Source: Silene conica
Taxonomy: Eukaryota > Streptophyta > Magnoliopsida > Caryophyllales > Caryophyllaceae
DNA length: 64,000 nucleotides
Direction of reading: 5' to 3'
Assembly: GCA_029255685.2 (NCBI GenBank)
Contig: CM055313.2
Coordinates: 47,200,079-47,264,078 of the forward strand
A program made the position numbers and the translations under genes. Below, in pieces: positions 9,714 to 21,200 of the stretch. Under the pieces are notes generated by a model. The model worked only from the letters and a program-made list of their open reading frames with translations, had not been told where the DNA came from and ran no database searches. Numbering within the stretch: position 1 is the first letter of the stretch; each line of letters starts with the position of its first letter.

Positions 9714-11761
9714 TGTCTAAAAGTTTGGAAGACTTGGGTGTATAAATCGTTCGAGGAATTGTTCGGGAGAACCGACAATTGAATGACTTGATTTGAGAAG
9801 TAAGAAGTGAGAACCCCGTGAGAATAGTGACAAAACCGCACCTTGGGAGATTTCCGTAATCGTTCCTTTCATATCGCCTCTCTCCTTTTCTCTCCTTTGC
9901 TTCTCCTCCTGATCATGGCTTCAATTTTATTGGAGTCCATAGCCTAAAGTTCCTTACCTTGACATCCAGTTGTTCCTCGAGTCGCTTTCTTATGACTCTC
10001 TCAGAATCTGTATCGTGTTTGTACCTGAGGTTCGTATCTCATCTCTTCTTCCGTGAGCCTTGTTCCTTTTCATTTAGATTAGTGGCGAGATCGACCTGTT
10101 CTTGGGGTAGAGATACATGCCTTGAAGAATGCTTGGTCCTGCGTTGTCAGGATTTGGTTGAGAAAGTTGGTGAGAATAATGCTCGGGTGATGTTGGATAG
10201 TGTGCCATCATGAGAGTTCCATGTAGGATGGATCGGTGTGTAAGTGGTATTTGTAAATTTCGAAGTACCATTTGAGGATTTGAATAGAATGCTCGGAGTT
10301 CTAGATGAGTTTAAAGGAATGTACCTTGGATGATGATGATGTGGTTAATTGGTTGAATGAGGTAAGTTAGTGCTACTTAATCTTGAGGAATTTTTGTAAT
10401 GCAGAAAGGACCAGATTTGAGGAGCGAGAGTTATTGGTAACGGTGTGATAATATTGAGACATTTACAAGTGGACTTATAGAGCTGACTGAGTGTTAACCT
10501 TGAGTTACTTATGGAACCTCGGCATTTGCCTATTGATGAACTTACAGCTAACCGTTGATGTTGAGGTAATCGTAGAGTAGAAATTTGAAACTTATAAGTG
10601 TTCATAAATATCAGTTGAGGAATCACGGAATGTGAGTGCCTAAATCTTATGGAAACCGTAGGAGTGAAAGTTGTTACTTCTTTGGAACCGTTTCTTTGGG
10701 ATGTATACTGTTGGTAAGTGGTTAGAAATCAGAGGATTTAAGAGTTGCTACCTTAGTAAGATCTTGGTTTGAATGTTCATCGTGGTAATAAAATTTGGGA
10801 ATTTAATATATCGAGCCTTGTGGAATAGGTTTGCTAGGATCGAACCGTTAAAATTTAAGGTTATAGGATGATGAATACCATATCTTGGGTTTTGAGGTCC
10901 GTTGTCATGGTAATGGAATTCCGTTTTAGAGTTTTGGAAGACTTCTTGTTGAGGAATACCTTGTTTTGTGGATGAGATAATGGTAAGAGGGATCGTGAAT
11001 CCATTGAGAGTCTAGAAATCACTTGAATTGTCCTTCTTGGGATATACTAGGAATCGTTGTAACGATGTTGTGATTTTGGATTGAGCGGTTAGTGTACCCA
11101 TGTTTGGCAAGAGTTACCGTCTTCCTTGACCCCTAACCTGGTTGTTTCATTCCTTCGATCCTTCCTTGTATGTTCTGTCAGGTGTGAAACTTGAAACTCT
11201 CAATCCTTCGTGTCGAAAGTAATCTCTATGATCGTTTCTACGTTCTCGGTGACTGTTTTTGGAATGTGTTCACTATTGTTAACACTGAAAGTTGTAATTT
11301 TTGGAAAAACCTTAATCGTTTTGAGGATTTGGAAACTGCTCCCTCTTTTGTTGAAAGTAAATAGAGGTCGATTTTGAAGGAAACTTGATTTTAAAGAGCA
11401 GAACGTTTTACAACTTTGATGGATTTCAGCGTTGATTGCCACTGGAACGTGTTATTGGAGACGTCTGATAACCTGTGCTGTGTTTATCAACACCGAATCG
11501 ATCTAAATTTCGAAATTTTACTGATTTAATTTTGGGACTTGTCTCAGATTTGGAATGTCGGACTCTTGAATACGTAACGAGAATCCCAATGTCCATTGAC
11601 AAGACTTGTGCCTTGAAATCTTTTGCTTCTTGAAACCTTTTCTAAAGATAAAGTTTTGGGTCACCATAACCCGTGTGGTACATTTTGAAAGTTATAGTTG
11701 TTTTCATACCTATTTTTGTCTTCAAGTTTCGAGGACGAAACTTTTTGAAAGATGGGGTGAT
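9714..11761 (+). mobile_element. Gypsy A internal region, right part, ending in PPT
   Basis: Non-coding to my eye: frames stay below 95 codons and show no pol motifs. The end is typical of plant Ty3/gypsy elements: a CAAGTTTCGAGGACGAAAC string (about 11725) just before a purine-rich AAAGATGGGGTGAT that abuts the LTR start TGTAACATCCCGC at 11762. In coding relatives that string ends the Pol frame; here there is no Pol to end, so it looks like a retained terminal segment of a non-autonomous element. Confidence 0.65.
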
Positions 11762-12711
11762 TGTAACATCCCGCATTTTCGTAAATTATATTTTAAGAGT
11801 TTTATTTTATTTTACGGAATAAAATAATATTTTAATATAAATTGTTAAGTTATTTTTAATTGTTCCGTTAAGATCCGTCTTAAGAAACCTTAATTTCTTA
11901 AGATGTTAATAACTTGGCTTAAATCAAACCCGACTTAAAACCCGTTCACAACTATTGACCCGACTCAAGTAAGAAAAAGGACTACTTAAACCCCACCACC
12001 AAAACCCTTATGTCGACATCTCTTCTCCCTCACAACTCTTTCCACTGCTTCTCCTTCAACCTCCATTTTTCTTATTTCTTCAAGCTTCAACTCAACATTT
12101 CGAGGTCTTCCCGAAGTCGAATCAAGGCAAGTCATACCTTTTAGGAATCCTTGCGAGATTTGCAAGACATCCGTCTCTTTCAATTTCATTTCCGTTCAAC
12201 TTGAAAAAGGAGCTGTTTTGTGTAATTTCCGTCTTTAGCATCTACAAACCCGTTTTCTTTGTTGTAGGAGAAGACTTAGAGGATCTTGGTGTTGATAGTT
12301 TCATTGTTGAAGAGGATCTTGGAGCTTAATCGCTTTTGAGGTGACGATAATGAGATAACTCGGCCTTTATGTGTATATTAGCATGTTTGTTGTGATTCTT
12401 GTGTTGATTTCCGTTTTTGTTGATTTACATTGATTAAAGGACTTAGTAATATGTTTAGGGTGTGTGCTATGTGAAGATTTCATGCTTTAAAGTGTTGTTA
12501 TATGTTCGTAAGCATATTTGCAGTTTTACTCATTTTGCGACGGATACTCATGGAATTCATTTGAGGATTGTTATGGGAATCAATTGCTGGTAGATAAGTC
12601 GTATTTGATGATTAGGAATGTTGGGTATACATCATATGTAACAATATTGAAGTTTGTAGATCGAATTGTGGTAATTTCTTATGGTCTGAAAATCACGTTT
12701 TTGTGCACAGG

Positions 12712-13102
12712 CTCTCTGAGCCGGTCGACCAACCGGCCGCCGGTCGACTGGCTGAGAGCGCGTCTTTATGTTTTTCGAAATTTTTGAGAAAAAGGCTTTG
12801 AACTGCCAGCCGGCCGACCGGCTGCCTGCCGACCGGCTGGTAGTCCCTTTGTGTCGTGTTTGTCTTGCGTAAACCATAGATAGATGGGAGCCCAGCCGGC
12901 AGACCGGCCGCCTGCCAGCCGGCTGGGAGTGCATATGGGGATGGTTTACGAATTTTGTAAAGGCTAGGGGAAAGTATTCCCAGCCGGCCGACCGGCTGCC
13001 TGCCGACCGGCTGGGAGTCCCCTTGTGTTGTTCTTCGATTGAAAGAGAAAGGAAGGCTGAGAGGTCACCAGCCGGCCGACCGGCTGCCTGCCGACCGGCT
13101 GG
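12712..13102 (+). repeat. GC-rich hairpin array, 5 units
   Basis: Units at 12712-12759, 12806-12840, 12892-12927, 12980-13014 and 13068-13102; the last four are spaced 86-88 bp. Each of these four is an inverted repeat with arms CCAGCCGG and CCGGCTGG around a CCGACCGG-containing centre; the first uses CTCTGAGCCGGTCGACC-type arms. The DNA between units is ordinary AT-rich sequence and is not conserved, so the hairpin is what is repeated. Confidence 0.8.
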
Positions 13103-13265
13103 GGACCCCTGTGGGATATTTTTGGGAAATTTGTGAATCGTTCGTAACTTTTAAACGGTTGATCGGTTTTGTTTGAAACTCGTTTTGTGTACCTTTAATG
13201 TGTTTTGAGGTCCCCGGTGGATGGGCAACACTATATTGGGTTCGGGAATGGAGTGAGGATAGAGA

Positions 13266-13290
13266 CCCCCCGGCCGGGCAACCGGAAGGG
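13266..13290 (+). other. GNRA-tetraloop hairpin, left of hairpin array
   Basis: CCGG (13274-13277), loop GCAA (13278-13281), CCGG (13282-13285), flanked by GG/AA and an outer CCC/GGG stem. It is followed by GGGAGA-ccggc-TCTCCC (13288-13304), a second hairpin. Three related copies (14040, 32251, 33066) change stem bases in pairs and keep a GNRA loop. Confidence 0.75.
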
Positions 13291-13397
13291 AGACCGGCTC
13301 TCCCTCGTCTTAGTTCTCGGGACCAATTAGGTGTTGATTAGGGATAAGAGTCTAAAACTATAGGTTAGTTTCTAGCTTTGAATGCTGATGTCTTGGT

Positions 13398-13944
13398 GCG
13401 TATTAAGATATGCCTTAAGCTGGCCTCTGGACTTAATACGTGCGTTGCATGTCGCGTAATGGGATATGTGTTAAGCTTACCTCTGGACCCGTTACGTGTT
13501 TTGCTTGGGCGTGTCAGGATATGTGTTAAGCTCACCTCTGGACCTGACACGTGATCGGTTGTCGTATGCGGGATATGTGTTAAGTTCACCTCTGGACCCG
13601 GTGTGCGGTAGCTAGGTATTGGGATATGTGTTAAGTTCACCTCTGGACCCAGTACTTGTTTTGGCATAGGGATATGTGTTAAGTTCACCTCTGGACCCTT
13701 TGCTTGTAGATGTATAGGGATATGTGTTAAGTTCACCTCTGGACCCTTTACATGAATTGGATGCTGGGATATGTGTTAAGCTCACCTCTGGACCCGACAT
13801 CTGTGGTAGTGGGATATGTGTTAAGTTCACCTCTGGACCCACTACTGAATTGAGTATAGGGATATGTGTTAAGTTCACCTCTGGACCCTTTACTTGCTTT
13901 GCGTGTTGGGATATGTGTTAAGTTCACCTCTGGACCCGACATAC
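13398..13944 (+). repeat. Array of 11 covarying hairpins, 46-56 bp units
   Basis: Each unit has a constant core (ATAT, then GTG or GCC, TTAAG(C/T)T, CAC or GGC, CTCTGGA) bracketed by unit-specific arms that pair with each other. Examples: CGTATTAAG/CTTAATACG (13399-13407 with 13432-13440), CGTGTCAGG/CCTGACACG (13510-13518 with 13543-13551), GTAGTGGG/CCCACTAC (13806-13813 with 13838-13845). Ten of 11 units form outer stems of 7-9 bp with at most one mismatch and up to two G.U pairs; the fourth unit (13564-13606) is weaker. The 3-bp inner stem is GCC/GGC in unit 1, GTG/TAC in unit 2 (with a G.U pair) and GTG/CAC in the rest. Confidence 0.85.
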
Positions 13945-14039
13945 TTGATGAGTTAATGATGTTTGTTTGAGTATTGGTTTAATCATCCAAGGCATTGGAT
14001 GACTCTTAGTTCGGTTTCATAAATAGTTGGATTGAAAGA

Positions 14040-14064
14040 CCCCCCGACTGGGTAACCAGTAGGG
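14040..14064 (+). other. GNRA-tetraloop hairpin, right of hairpin array
   Basis: ACTGG (14047-14051), loop GTAA (14052-14055), CCAGT (14056-14060) inside an outer CCC/GGG stem, embedded in a 45-bp block that directly repeats the one at 13263-13308. The block thus brackets the 11-hairpin array on both sides. Confidence 0.75.
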
Positions 14065-14575
14065 AAACCGGCTCTCCTTCCTAACGGTTTATGAAGTTGG
14101 TTGAGGGCCGTGCACTGTAATCGCATGATAGTATGAGAACAGTTGATGAGATGTTTATGCTTCACATGTTGTTATATGTTGGAGTATTCTGTATTGTTTT
14201 ATATGTTACGTGTTGTCACAAAAGGTGGCTAGGAGAACTCTAGTCACTCCCCACTGATTGTGGCGTACATGTTTACATGTATGTAGGTACATGACAGGTG
14301 GTTGGCAGAGGGTTGCATGGAGCTAGCGAGCGATGATCCTATTCATCGGTTGACTTACACGTTTACGTTAGCTAGACTTAGTTTACATTTCAGTTTTTGA
14401 GTGCCTGCAGGGATGTGCCATCCCGGGCTGATTTTATATTACGCTTGTATACTTATTTATGTTTCAGTTTTGTAGTAGGACACCTCGCATGTTTAGTTAT
14501 GTAAAAAGTTTTAATTCCGCTGCATTTTTAGTATTTTGTATGTTTTATATTTCCGCTTTCGCGAGGGGTTTTACA

Positions 14576-16315
14576 GATCCACCACACTCATTTCCCAATA
14601 GCAGCCACATTCCAACTATAACTATCTCTTATCCCCAAACCTCCTTCATTCTTAGGGCAACAACACTTCTCCCAACTAACCATTGGGACTCTCATCATAT
14701 CAATCTTCCCATCCCAAAGATAGTTCCTACACACTACATTCATCCTGTTCAGAACACTCTTAGGTATCATAAAGATGTTCACCCAGTAGTTATACATAGC
14801 AGTCAAAACAGAATTAACTAAAACCAATCTCCCAGAGTAAGACAACTTCCTGTTACCAAATTGTCTTATTCTGTCCATAACTTTCTCTACTAACAGCTGA
14901 GCTTCCTTCTTTTTCATTCTTCTTGCAGTGATTGGTACACCCAAATACTTGAAAGGCAAGCAGCCTTCCTTAAAACCAGAAATCTGCAAGATATCAGTCT
15001 TAGTCCAAGGACTAACCCCATTAAAATACGCATCAGTTTTATTAGGATTCATTTCCAACCCAGAAGCAGCCGAGAAAGTTGAGAAAGCTCTCAACACAAC
15101 CATGATAGACTTCACATCCCCTTTGCTAAACAATAATAAATCGTCAGCAAACATTAGATGGGATAGCTTCAACTGACCACATAAAGGGTGATACTTAAAC
15201 TCCATTTCTTCAGTGACATAATGAAGCACTCTACTCAAATACTCCATGGCAATAGTGAAGAGTAAAGGGGATAAGGGGTCCCCTTGTCTCAAACCATTCC
15301 TCCCCTTGAACAGACCAAAAATATCTCCATTAAGCACAAGAGAATAAGAAGCAGTTCTCACATATTCCATCAAAAGAGTTCTAAACTGAGTTGGGAAATT
15401 CAAAGCTATCAACATTTCCTCCAAGAAATCCCAACTAACAGAATCATAGGCTTTTTTCAAATCAACTTTCAACATGAACCTAGGGGAGACAGTCTTCCTA
15501 TTATACTGTCTAATTATATCCTGACAAATCAGAATATTTTCCACTATACTCCTCCCTTTAATAAACCCCCCTTGATTTTCACTAATGATATGAGGCAACA
15601 CATTAGAAAGTCTTCTACACAACAACTTAGAAATACACTTGTACACAATGTTGCAACAAGAAATAGGCCTAAATTGTGTGACATTTTGAGGCAAATCACA
15701 TTTAGGAATCAAAGTGATAAGAGTGTGGTTCACCTGTTTTAGCAATTTACCCGACTGAAAGAAGTCTTTCACAGCATCACAAACATCTCCACCAACAATA
15801 TTCCAGGCATCTTTAAAGAATGCACTGGAATACCCATCAGGACCTGCTGCTTTGTGTCCAGGAATAGAGAAAATCACTTCTCTAATTTCTTCATTAGTAA
15901 CAGGTTGGTTTAACAACTGATTGTGCTCATCTTGACACACCTTCCCCCTCTTCACAATAGCATGACTAATGTTAATTACATTAGTCTCACTCCCAAGCAA
16001 CTTCTGATAATACTCAAGAAAGGCATGCTGAATCTTCTCAGGACTATCACACAAATTCTGCTTACTGTCCTCAATTTTAATCACTTTATTCCTCACTTGC
16101 TTGCTCTTAATAATACTATGGAAGTATTTAGTATTATTATCACCATGATCAACCCAAGTAGCTTTGGATTTCTGTAAAAGATACTCAGTACAGGCCTTCT
16201 CCAACCATCTTAGACTCCTATTAGCTTCAATCTCCTTCTCCAACCACCCCACATTCAAAGGATCTTCCCTTAATTTAATTTGAATGTATTCCAAATTCAT
16301 CTTAGCCCGTATCAA
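14576..16315 (-). pseudogene. LINE-1 type ORF2, reverse transcriptase part, truncated both ends
   Basis: Minus-strand frame of 575 codons (14588-16315). Seen in order: linker after the endonuclease (WVDHGDNNTKYFHS), RT from about residue 195 with KVDLKKAYD (D285), GLRQGDPLSP and LMFADDLLLF (D391, D392 of FADD), then thumb sequence to WNVAAIGK. This is the enzyme for target-primed reverse transcription. TGA at 14588-14590 stands where the family has Leu; a few more in-frame residues follow before the Gypsy A LTR. The 5' side is cut near 16310, where a non-LINE sequence with stops begins; the endonuclease is missing. No start codon of its own. I infer a 5'-truncated LINE later split by Gypsy A. 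Confidence 0.88.
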
Positions 16316-18228
16316 TCATTACTTACCAGCAATTTAATTAAGTAAACAATTATATAAATTATCACCAACAACTAAATAACGATACTTGTCACATACGTAT
16401 TACAATTTATGGAGATACGAACTTTATTATTAAAATTAGAAAACGTGAAAACTTAACCCACGAGTATACATATGTAAATTCAATTACTTACGAGTCAAGT
16501 ACCCATAAGAAAATAACAATTACTTAATAATAACACTACTAATACCAACCATGATATTAATAAGAATCATAATACATATAATATTAATAACAATAATACC
16601 CAAACAAAGACAACAATGAATCCTAATAATATAATAATAACATAATAATAATAATATCATGTTGAGAAACCACAACAATAACAACCCAATAGTAAAAATA
16701 ATAACACTAATAATAAAAATAGTGATATAATAATAATAACAATGTGAATGATTCCAAACAAATAATATTATTAAGGACAACAACAAAGAGGCAACAGCGA
16801 CTCTTAAAACGTACGACAAAACAGCAGCCCCGACACACTCTGTGAGTACTCGCATACCCCTACGTCACGACACCACCGCCACCTCCTCAGCCACTAACGA
16901 CCACCAACACTGGTCACCACCACCAGCACGCACTACCAGCCACAGCTCACACTACCTGGCCACCACTCTCAGCCCTCAGAACCACCACAAACTTCTGCCA
17001 AAAACTTGTACACGCGCGGCAAACAGAGGTACTCTGTTTCTTCGCCGGTTACACCCCACCAACCACCATTAATCACCGTCTAAGCACCTACCCATAAACA
17101 CCCTAAGCCGACCACCTGCTCCCCAACGACCGCCGGCATCCCTGTGGCCTCCACTACGAGGAACAACCTCCTAACACTCACGCCCAAACACTCTACTTTG
17201 CCCCTGCAACCGAGTGTTGCCTCACCACAAACCCGTCTCCAACCACCGGTACTACTACCCTAACCACTACCCAAGTCACCCTCATATGACGTACTAGCAA
17301 CGACGACAAAGACCCCAATAACTGTCCTCTCTAGCGATGTGCCCACCACGAAAAACACCCACCTACATCCCGAGTCCTCTATTTACCCCTGTTTTACAAA
17401 ATTTCCGCTGCTTGCCATCACGGTGGCCCTTACCGCCACCACATGCCACCAACTACACTAACTACAACAACCTAATAGACAGTTTACTTCGTCTAACAAA
17501 AGACATGTATCAAAACGAGACCATACAACAAATTCGAAAAGACATTAAAACGAAAACAAAGTATTGTTACCGTGATGACGAGATGATGGTGAAGATGATG
17601 ATGGTCTCTCTCCCGTTCTGCTCAATCTCACGGTGATGTAGGGTGTCGGTGTTGGGTTTTGACGGTTGATGTTGGGAGGTAGGGTTATTTTGGTATGTGG
17701 TATGGTTGGTATGTCGACACAAGGGATTAGTGTTAGGGTAAAGTTGGACTAGCCCATTTATTTTATTACTCGGACCATCACGCATCTCGAGGCTATAACC
17801 CGCTCTTTACCCGTAACTTAAAATAAACGAGAACGTATATATTATTTTTGCTAATTAGATTATGTAATTAGTGCTAGTAAGTATAAAATAAATTAATTAT
17901 AAGAGTATATAAAGAATTTAGAATTTAAATATAATTACGACTTAAATAAAAATATAATTTAAGTTTAGATGAGAATTAAATATAAAAATAGGAAATAGAT
18001 TTAATTATAAATATATTATTAAAATTAAAGAAATACAATGAATGTCATTTTATGAAATAAGAAATAATCGTCAAATATAAATGATTATGAAATACGAAAT
18101 AATCGTAGAAATACGATTTATAAAATAATAACAGTTTACGTAAAAATACTTTATAAACATTTTATTTGCAATACTTGTATAAAACATGGTTTGACTGCCA
18201 TTGACTGAGGCTAAAACGGGGTATTACA
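16311..18228 (-). repeat. Gypsy LTR B-prime, minus strand, truncated
   Basis: The right end (minus-strand start) reads TGTAATACCCCG. The other terminus is missing, cut by the LINE at about 16310. Organisation parallels solo LTR B (26797-29013): an AT-rich ATAATAATA stretch (16540-16750), then an abrupt CCACC-rich block (16842-17340), then AT-rich DNA. No convincing protein: frames in the CCACC block are low-complexity. The right end lies 47 bp inside the LTR of element E. Confidence 0.65.
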
Positions 18229-18275
18229 CAATCACAAGTAGAACTTATACGAGTTTCAAAACGCGAAATGTTACA
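18229..18275 (-). repeat. First 47 bp of element E 3' LTR
   Basis: On the minus strand, a PPT-like AAGGGGGATAGAA ends at 18276 and is followed by TGTAACATTTCGCG, an LTR start, which is interrupted at 18228 by the start of LTR B-prime (TGTAATACCCCG). Confidence 0.6.
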
Positions 18276-21200
18276 TTCTATCCCCCTTAAGAAACTTTGT
18301 CCCCAAAGTTTAACGTATACCTAAATTAAAGGATACTTCACGAAACACAATAAAATGTATAACATAAGTAATCAAGATTATCACGTATATGCAAACAATC
18401 ACGGCATATTAATTAGCCATATGATAATTCATTAAGATTTTACAATCCTATCCTCCTTAAAACATGGTTACGTCCCCGTAACCCCATCATAAAATTTCCA
18501 GCTCAATAATCCGTCTTACTCATAACTCTATCTCATAATATCTTATTCCAAGTAACCAAGTATCGTATTCTCATTGTCGAACCTAAGCCGAGGACAAGGG
18601 GTGACTGAACTGGCGGGATAAAACCGCAAAACAATATTTCCATCTCAATAGCAATTTCAAACTCAAACAATGTAACTCAATAACTAGGTCAGTCCAGACA
18701 GTAACAATAACTCGGCACATACATAGGCCCCATAACTCATTCTAGTAACTAATCTCAATATAAATTTCAATATCGTCAAAGGTCCAACCATGAACCGTGC
18801 TCAACACTTAGAGTACAAGACTCAAAGCTATTCACCCACAAGTCTCGATCAAGGAAACGACAATAACCACACAATACAAACACAAAGTAAAGATCCAAAA
18901 TTCTAATTCGTTATATCACCATACTCTGATAACGCAGAAAACTTATCTCATTCTCACAGTAGCGAAAGTAATGTCATTAACAAATCTCTTTAACAGACTA
19001 CTCTTAGCCTTAATTCCCATATCCCACCTAAACAATTGTTTCATACTTAGCACGACCACTAAACTTTCAATTATATACACTTACCACTTAATTAAGCCAA
19101 AAATCCATCCCACGAAAGACTTGTATACTAAGTACGGAATATATAACTAGTAACATGCCGTACATAAGTACTAGCAACCACAATATTATATTCCATTAGA
19201 ATTTCGGCAAATAAATCGAATAAGCCATTAACACTTGGTAAAATAAAACACATAACCTCGAACAATGATAAGAGTAATAGGTGGACCGGTAAAATCGTGC
19301 TACGTAGTGAAACATAATCAGAGTAGTTAACACTTATATAGCCTTGAAGTAACACAAACTTAACATATTTACACAAATGTAGTCAATGAGTAAACTCGTA
19401 GCTCATAATTGACAAATTAAAGCATTTCATGTTCATAATCATATTATAGAGGCAAAATCATATTTAAGAAAAAAACATAGGGCAAAATTAATAAACGTAA
19501 TTAAACATGGAGCATTGACATATTTCACAAGATGTACACTAATCATAGACTAAGAAGACCGTCCTGGATATCAATCAGTTAAAATTACTTAGGTACATTT
19601 CCCATCCCCTCACATTACATCATTTATCATGAAACTGTATATATATATATGACTTACAAAGTAAGAGGTTTATATAATGCGCACCAATTAAACATTCGGG
19701 CAGTATTTCATCAACACGTAGCTACAGAATTTGTCATGTTGCAAACAATCACTATAATTATCAAAACATCAAGCGTTATCATGGATAACCATCACTTTGA
19801 AAACATTTCGAAACTTTTGAAACATTGAGGTGGTGATTTGTGGCAATTTATAAACACGAATCGAAAGACAATTTTACAAGCTATAGATCGAAACAAGGCT
19901 ATCCGGAGACATTCTGACTCTTCTTTACTAAAACATTCTTCTTGTAGCTCATGGATTATGAAAATTTTTAACGATAAAAATACGAATTCACAAGACTTGT
20001 ACTTCCATAAATCACATGTCAACCAATTAATAATTCAATACATCGTGATGAGATTTTTAGATATAACGATATGCAATTCACTTTATGGCACTTTGTAACC
20101 AAACACTCACGGCATACCAATTACTTGAGAAAAAAAAGATTATAAAGATTACTATCGCAGGGAACTAGACAAAGATATACCATTAATATAAGAAAGAATA
20201 TCAGCAAGATCCACATTGTTGAAAATAATCACAACTACGTATAACAATTAGATTTCTATATCATACTAGTAAGTTTACCAGTTAATTTTCATTCTACCAC
20301 TTGTCAAGACTCTTCCCTGATCAACATGTTTTTAACATCACATACGTTCACATCATTAATTTGAGGTCATAACACTAGAAGGTAAGAGCGCATGTATAAT
20401 TGAAAGTATTTTATATAAAACTTGACGGAATAAGCAAGGTTACGCTATCATATAGTAGGGCTCATATTCATATCATATGCCTACTATTCATGTTACTAGT
20501 GTCATATCGGGATATCACGTGGTCACATCACATAATTCAGATTTGATTAAATTTTATATGAAACTTACATTACTCACAATTTCACCAATTGAACATTATG
20601 CAGCAACTTACAAAAATCATAATTAAATAACCGTCCGACTATTTTGTGAGATATTATTGTTTTAATAAAAATAAAATAAAATGAATTAACTAATCATAGG
20701 AAAAAGAATCAAATGCATATCTCAAGGGAATCATTTATAACAATTTTTACAACTCAGTTGGTCTGAACAAAATTTTTACAGCAATTCGACAGAAAATTAA
20801 ACAACTTGCAAAATCACTATTAAATAACGACTCGTTAAGATTTTATGTGGTTAATCATTTTGGAAACGTGAATGAATATTCTGAACAGTGGAGTTGGAAT
20901 TACGCATAAACAGTAACCATGTTTTAAATGATTTCTCTTTCAAAAACATGAGTAAAGAACAGAATTGTGCAGGAACAATTTGACCACTGTCGAGTAAAAT
21001 ATTTATTTCTCTCAAAAAATAACTCCTATTAACATGAAACAAAAAGCATTAGAAAGCCAACTCAGAAGGTTAATATACTTAAAATGTTCATACTCAAATA
21101 TGGAACAAATTTAAAATGACGGCCCGTACAAGCAAGGTAATATTTTGGAAATTTATTAAAATTTTGGTTTCGTTACAATTTCACATTACTACATTGAAAC

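Larger units (their letters stand above)
11762..14575 (+). repeat. Gypsy A 3' LTR (2.8 kb) with two hairpin arrays
   Basis: Starts TGTAACATCCCGCATTTTCG after the PPT and ends GGTTTTACA. A second family member (A-prime, 30869-50236) shows the same order: AT-rich start, a GC-rich hairpin array (12712-13102), a GNRA hairpin (13266-13290), an 11-unit hairpin array (13398-13944), a second GNRA hairpin (14040-14064), a TACATG-rich block (about 14260-14300) and the terminal TTTCCGCTTTCGCGA string. No frame in it resembles a protein; frames that run through the arrays are translated repeats. The LTR abuts LINE sequence at 14576. Confidence 0.85.

Noticed and set aside
13365..13942. Minus-strand frames with repeated NLTHIP peptides
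   Set aside because: They are translations of the hairpin array; unit length is not a multiple of three and the frame keeps changing.
13398..13944. CRISPR-like array (about 30-bp repeats with 16-26-bp variable spacers)
   Set aside because: It lies within a plant LTR, no cas genes are near, and the variable parts are self-complementary across each repeat rather than independent spacers.
13263..14080. Hammerhead ribozyme (retrozyme) in the LTR
   Set aside because: No CTGATGA or GAAA core in the needed arrangement; the LTR is far larger than retrozyme LTRs.
14459..16177. Plus-strand frames of 80-150 codons over the LINE
   Set aside because: Shadows of the minus-strand RT frame, which has clear motifs.
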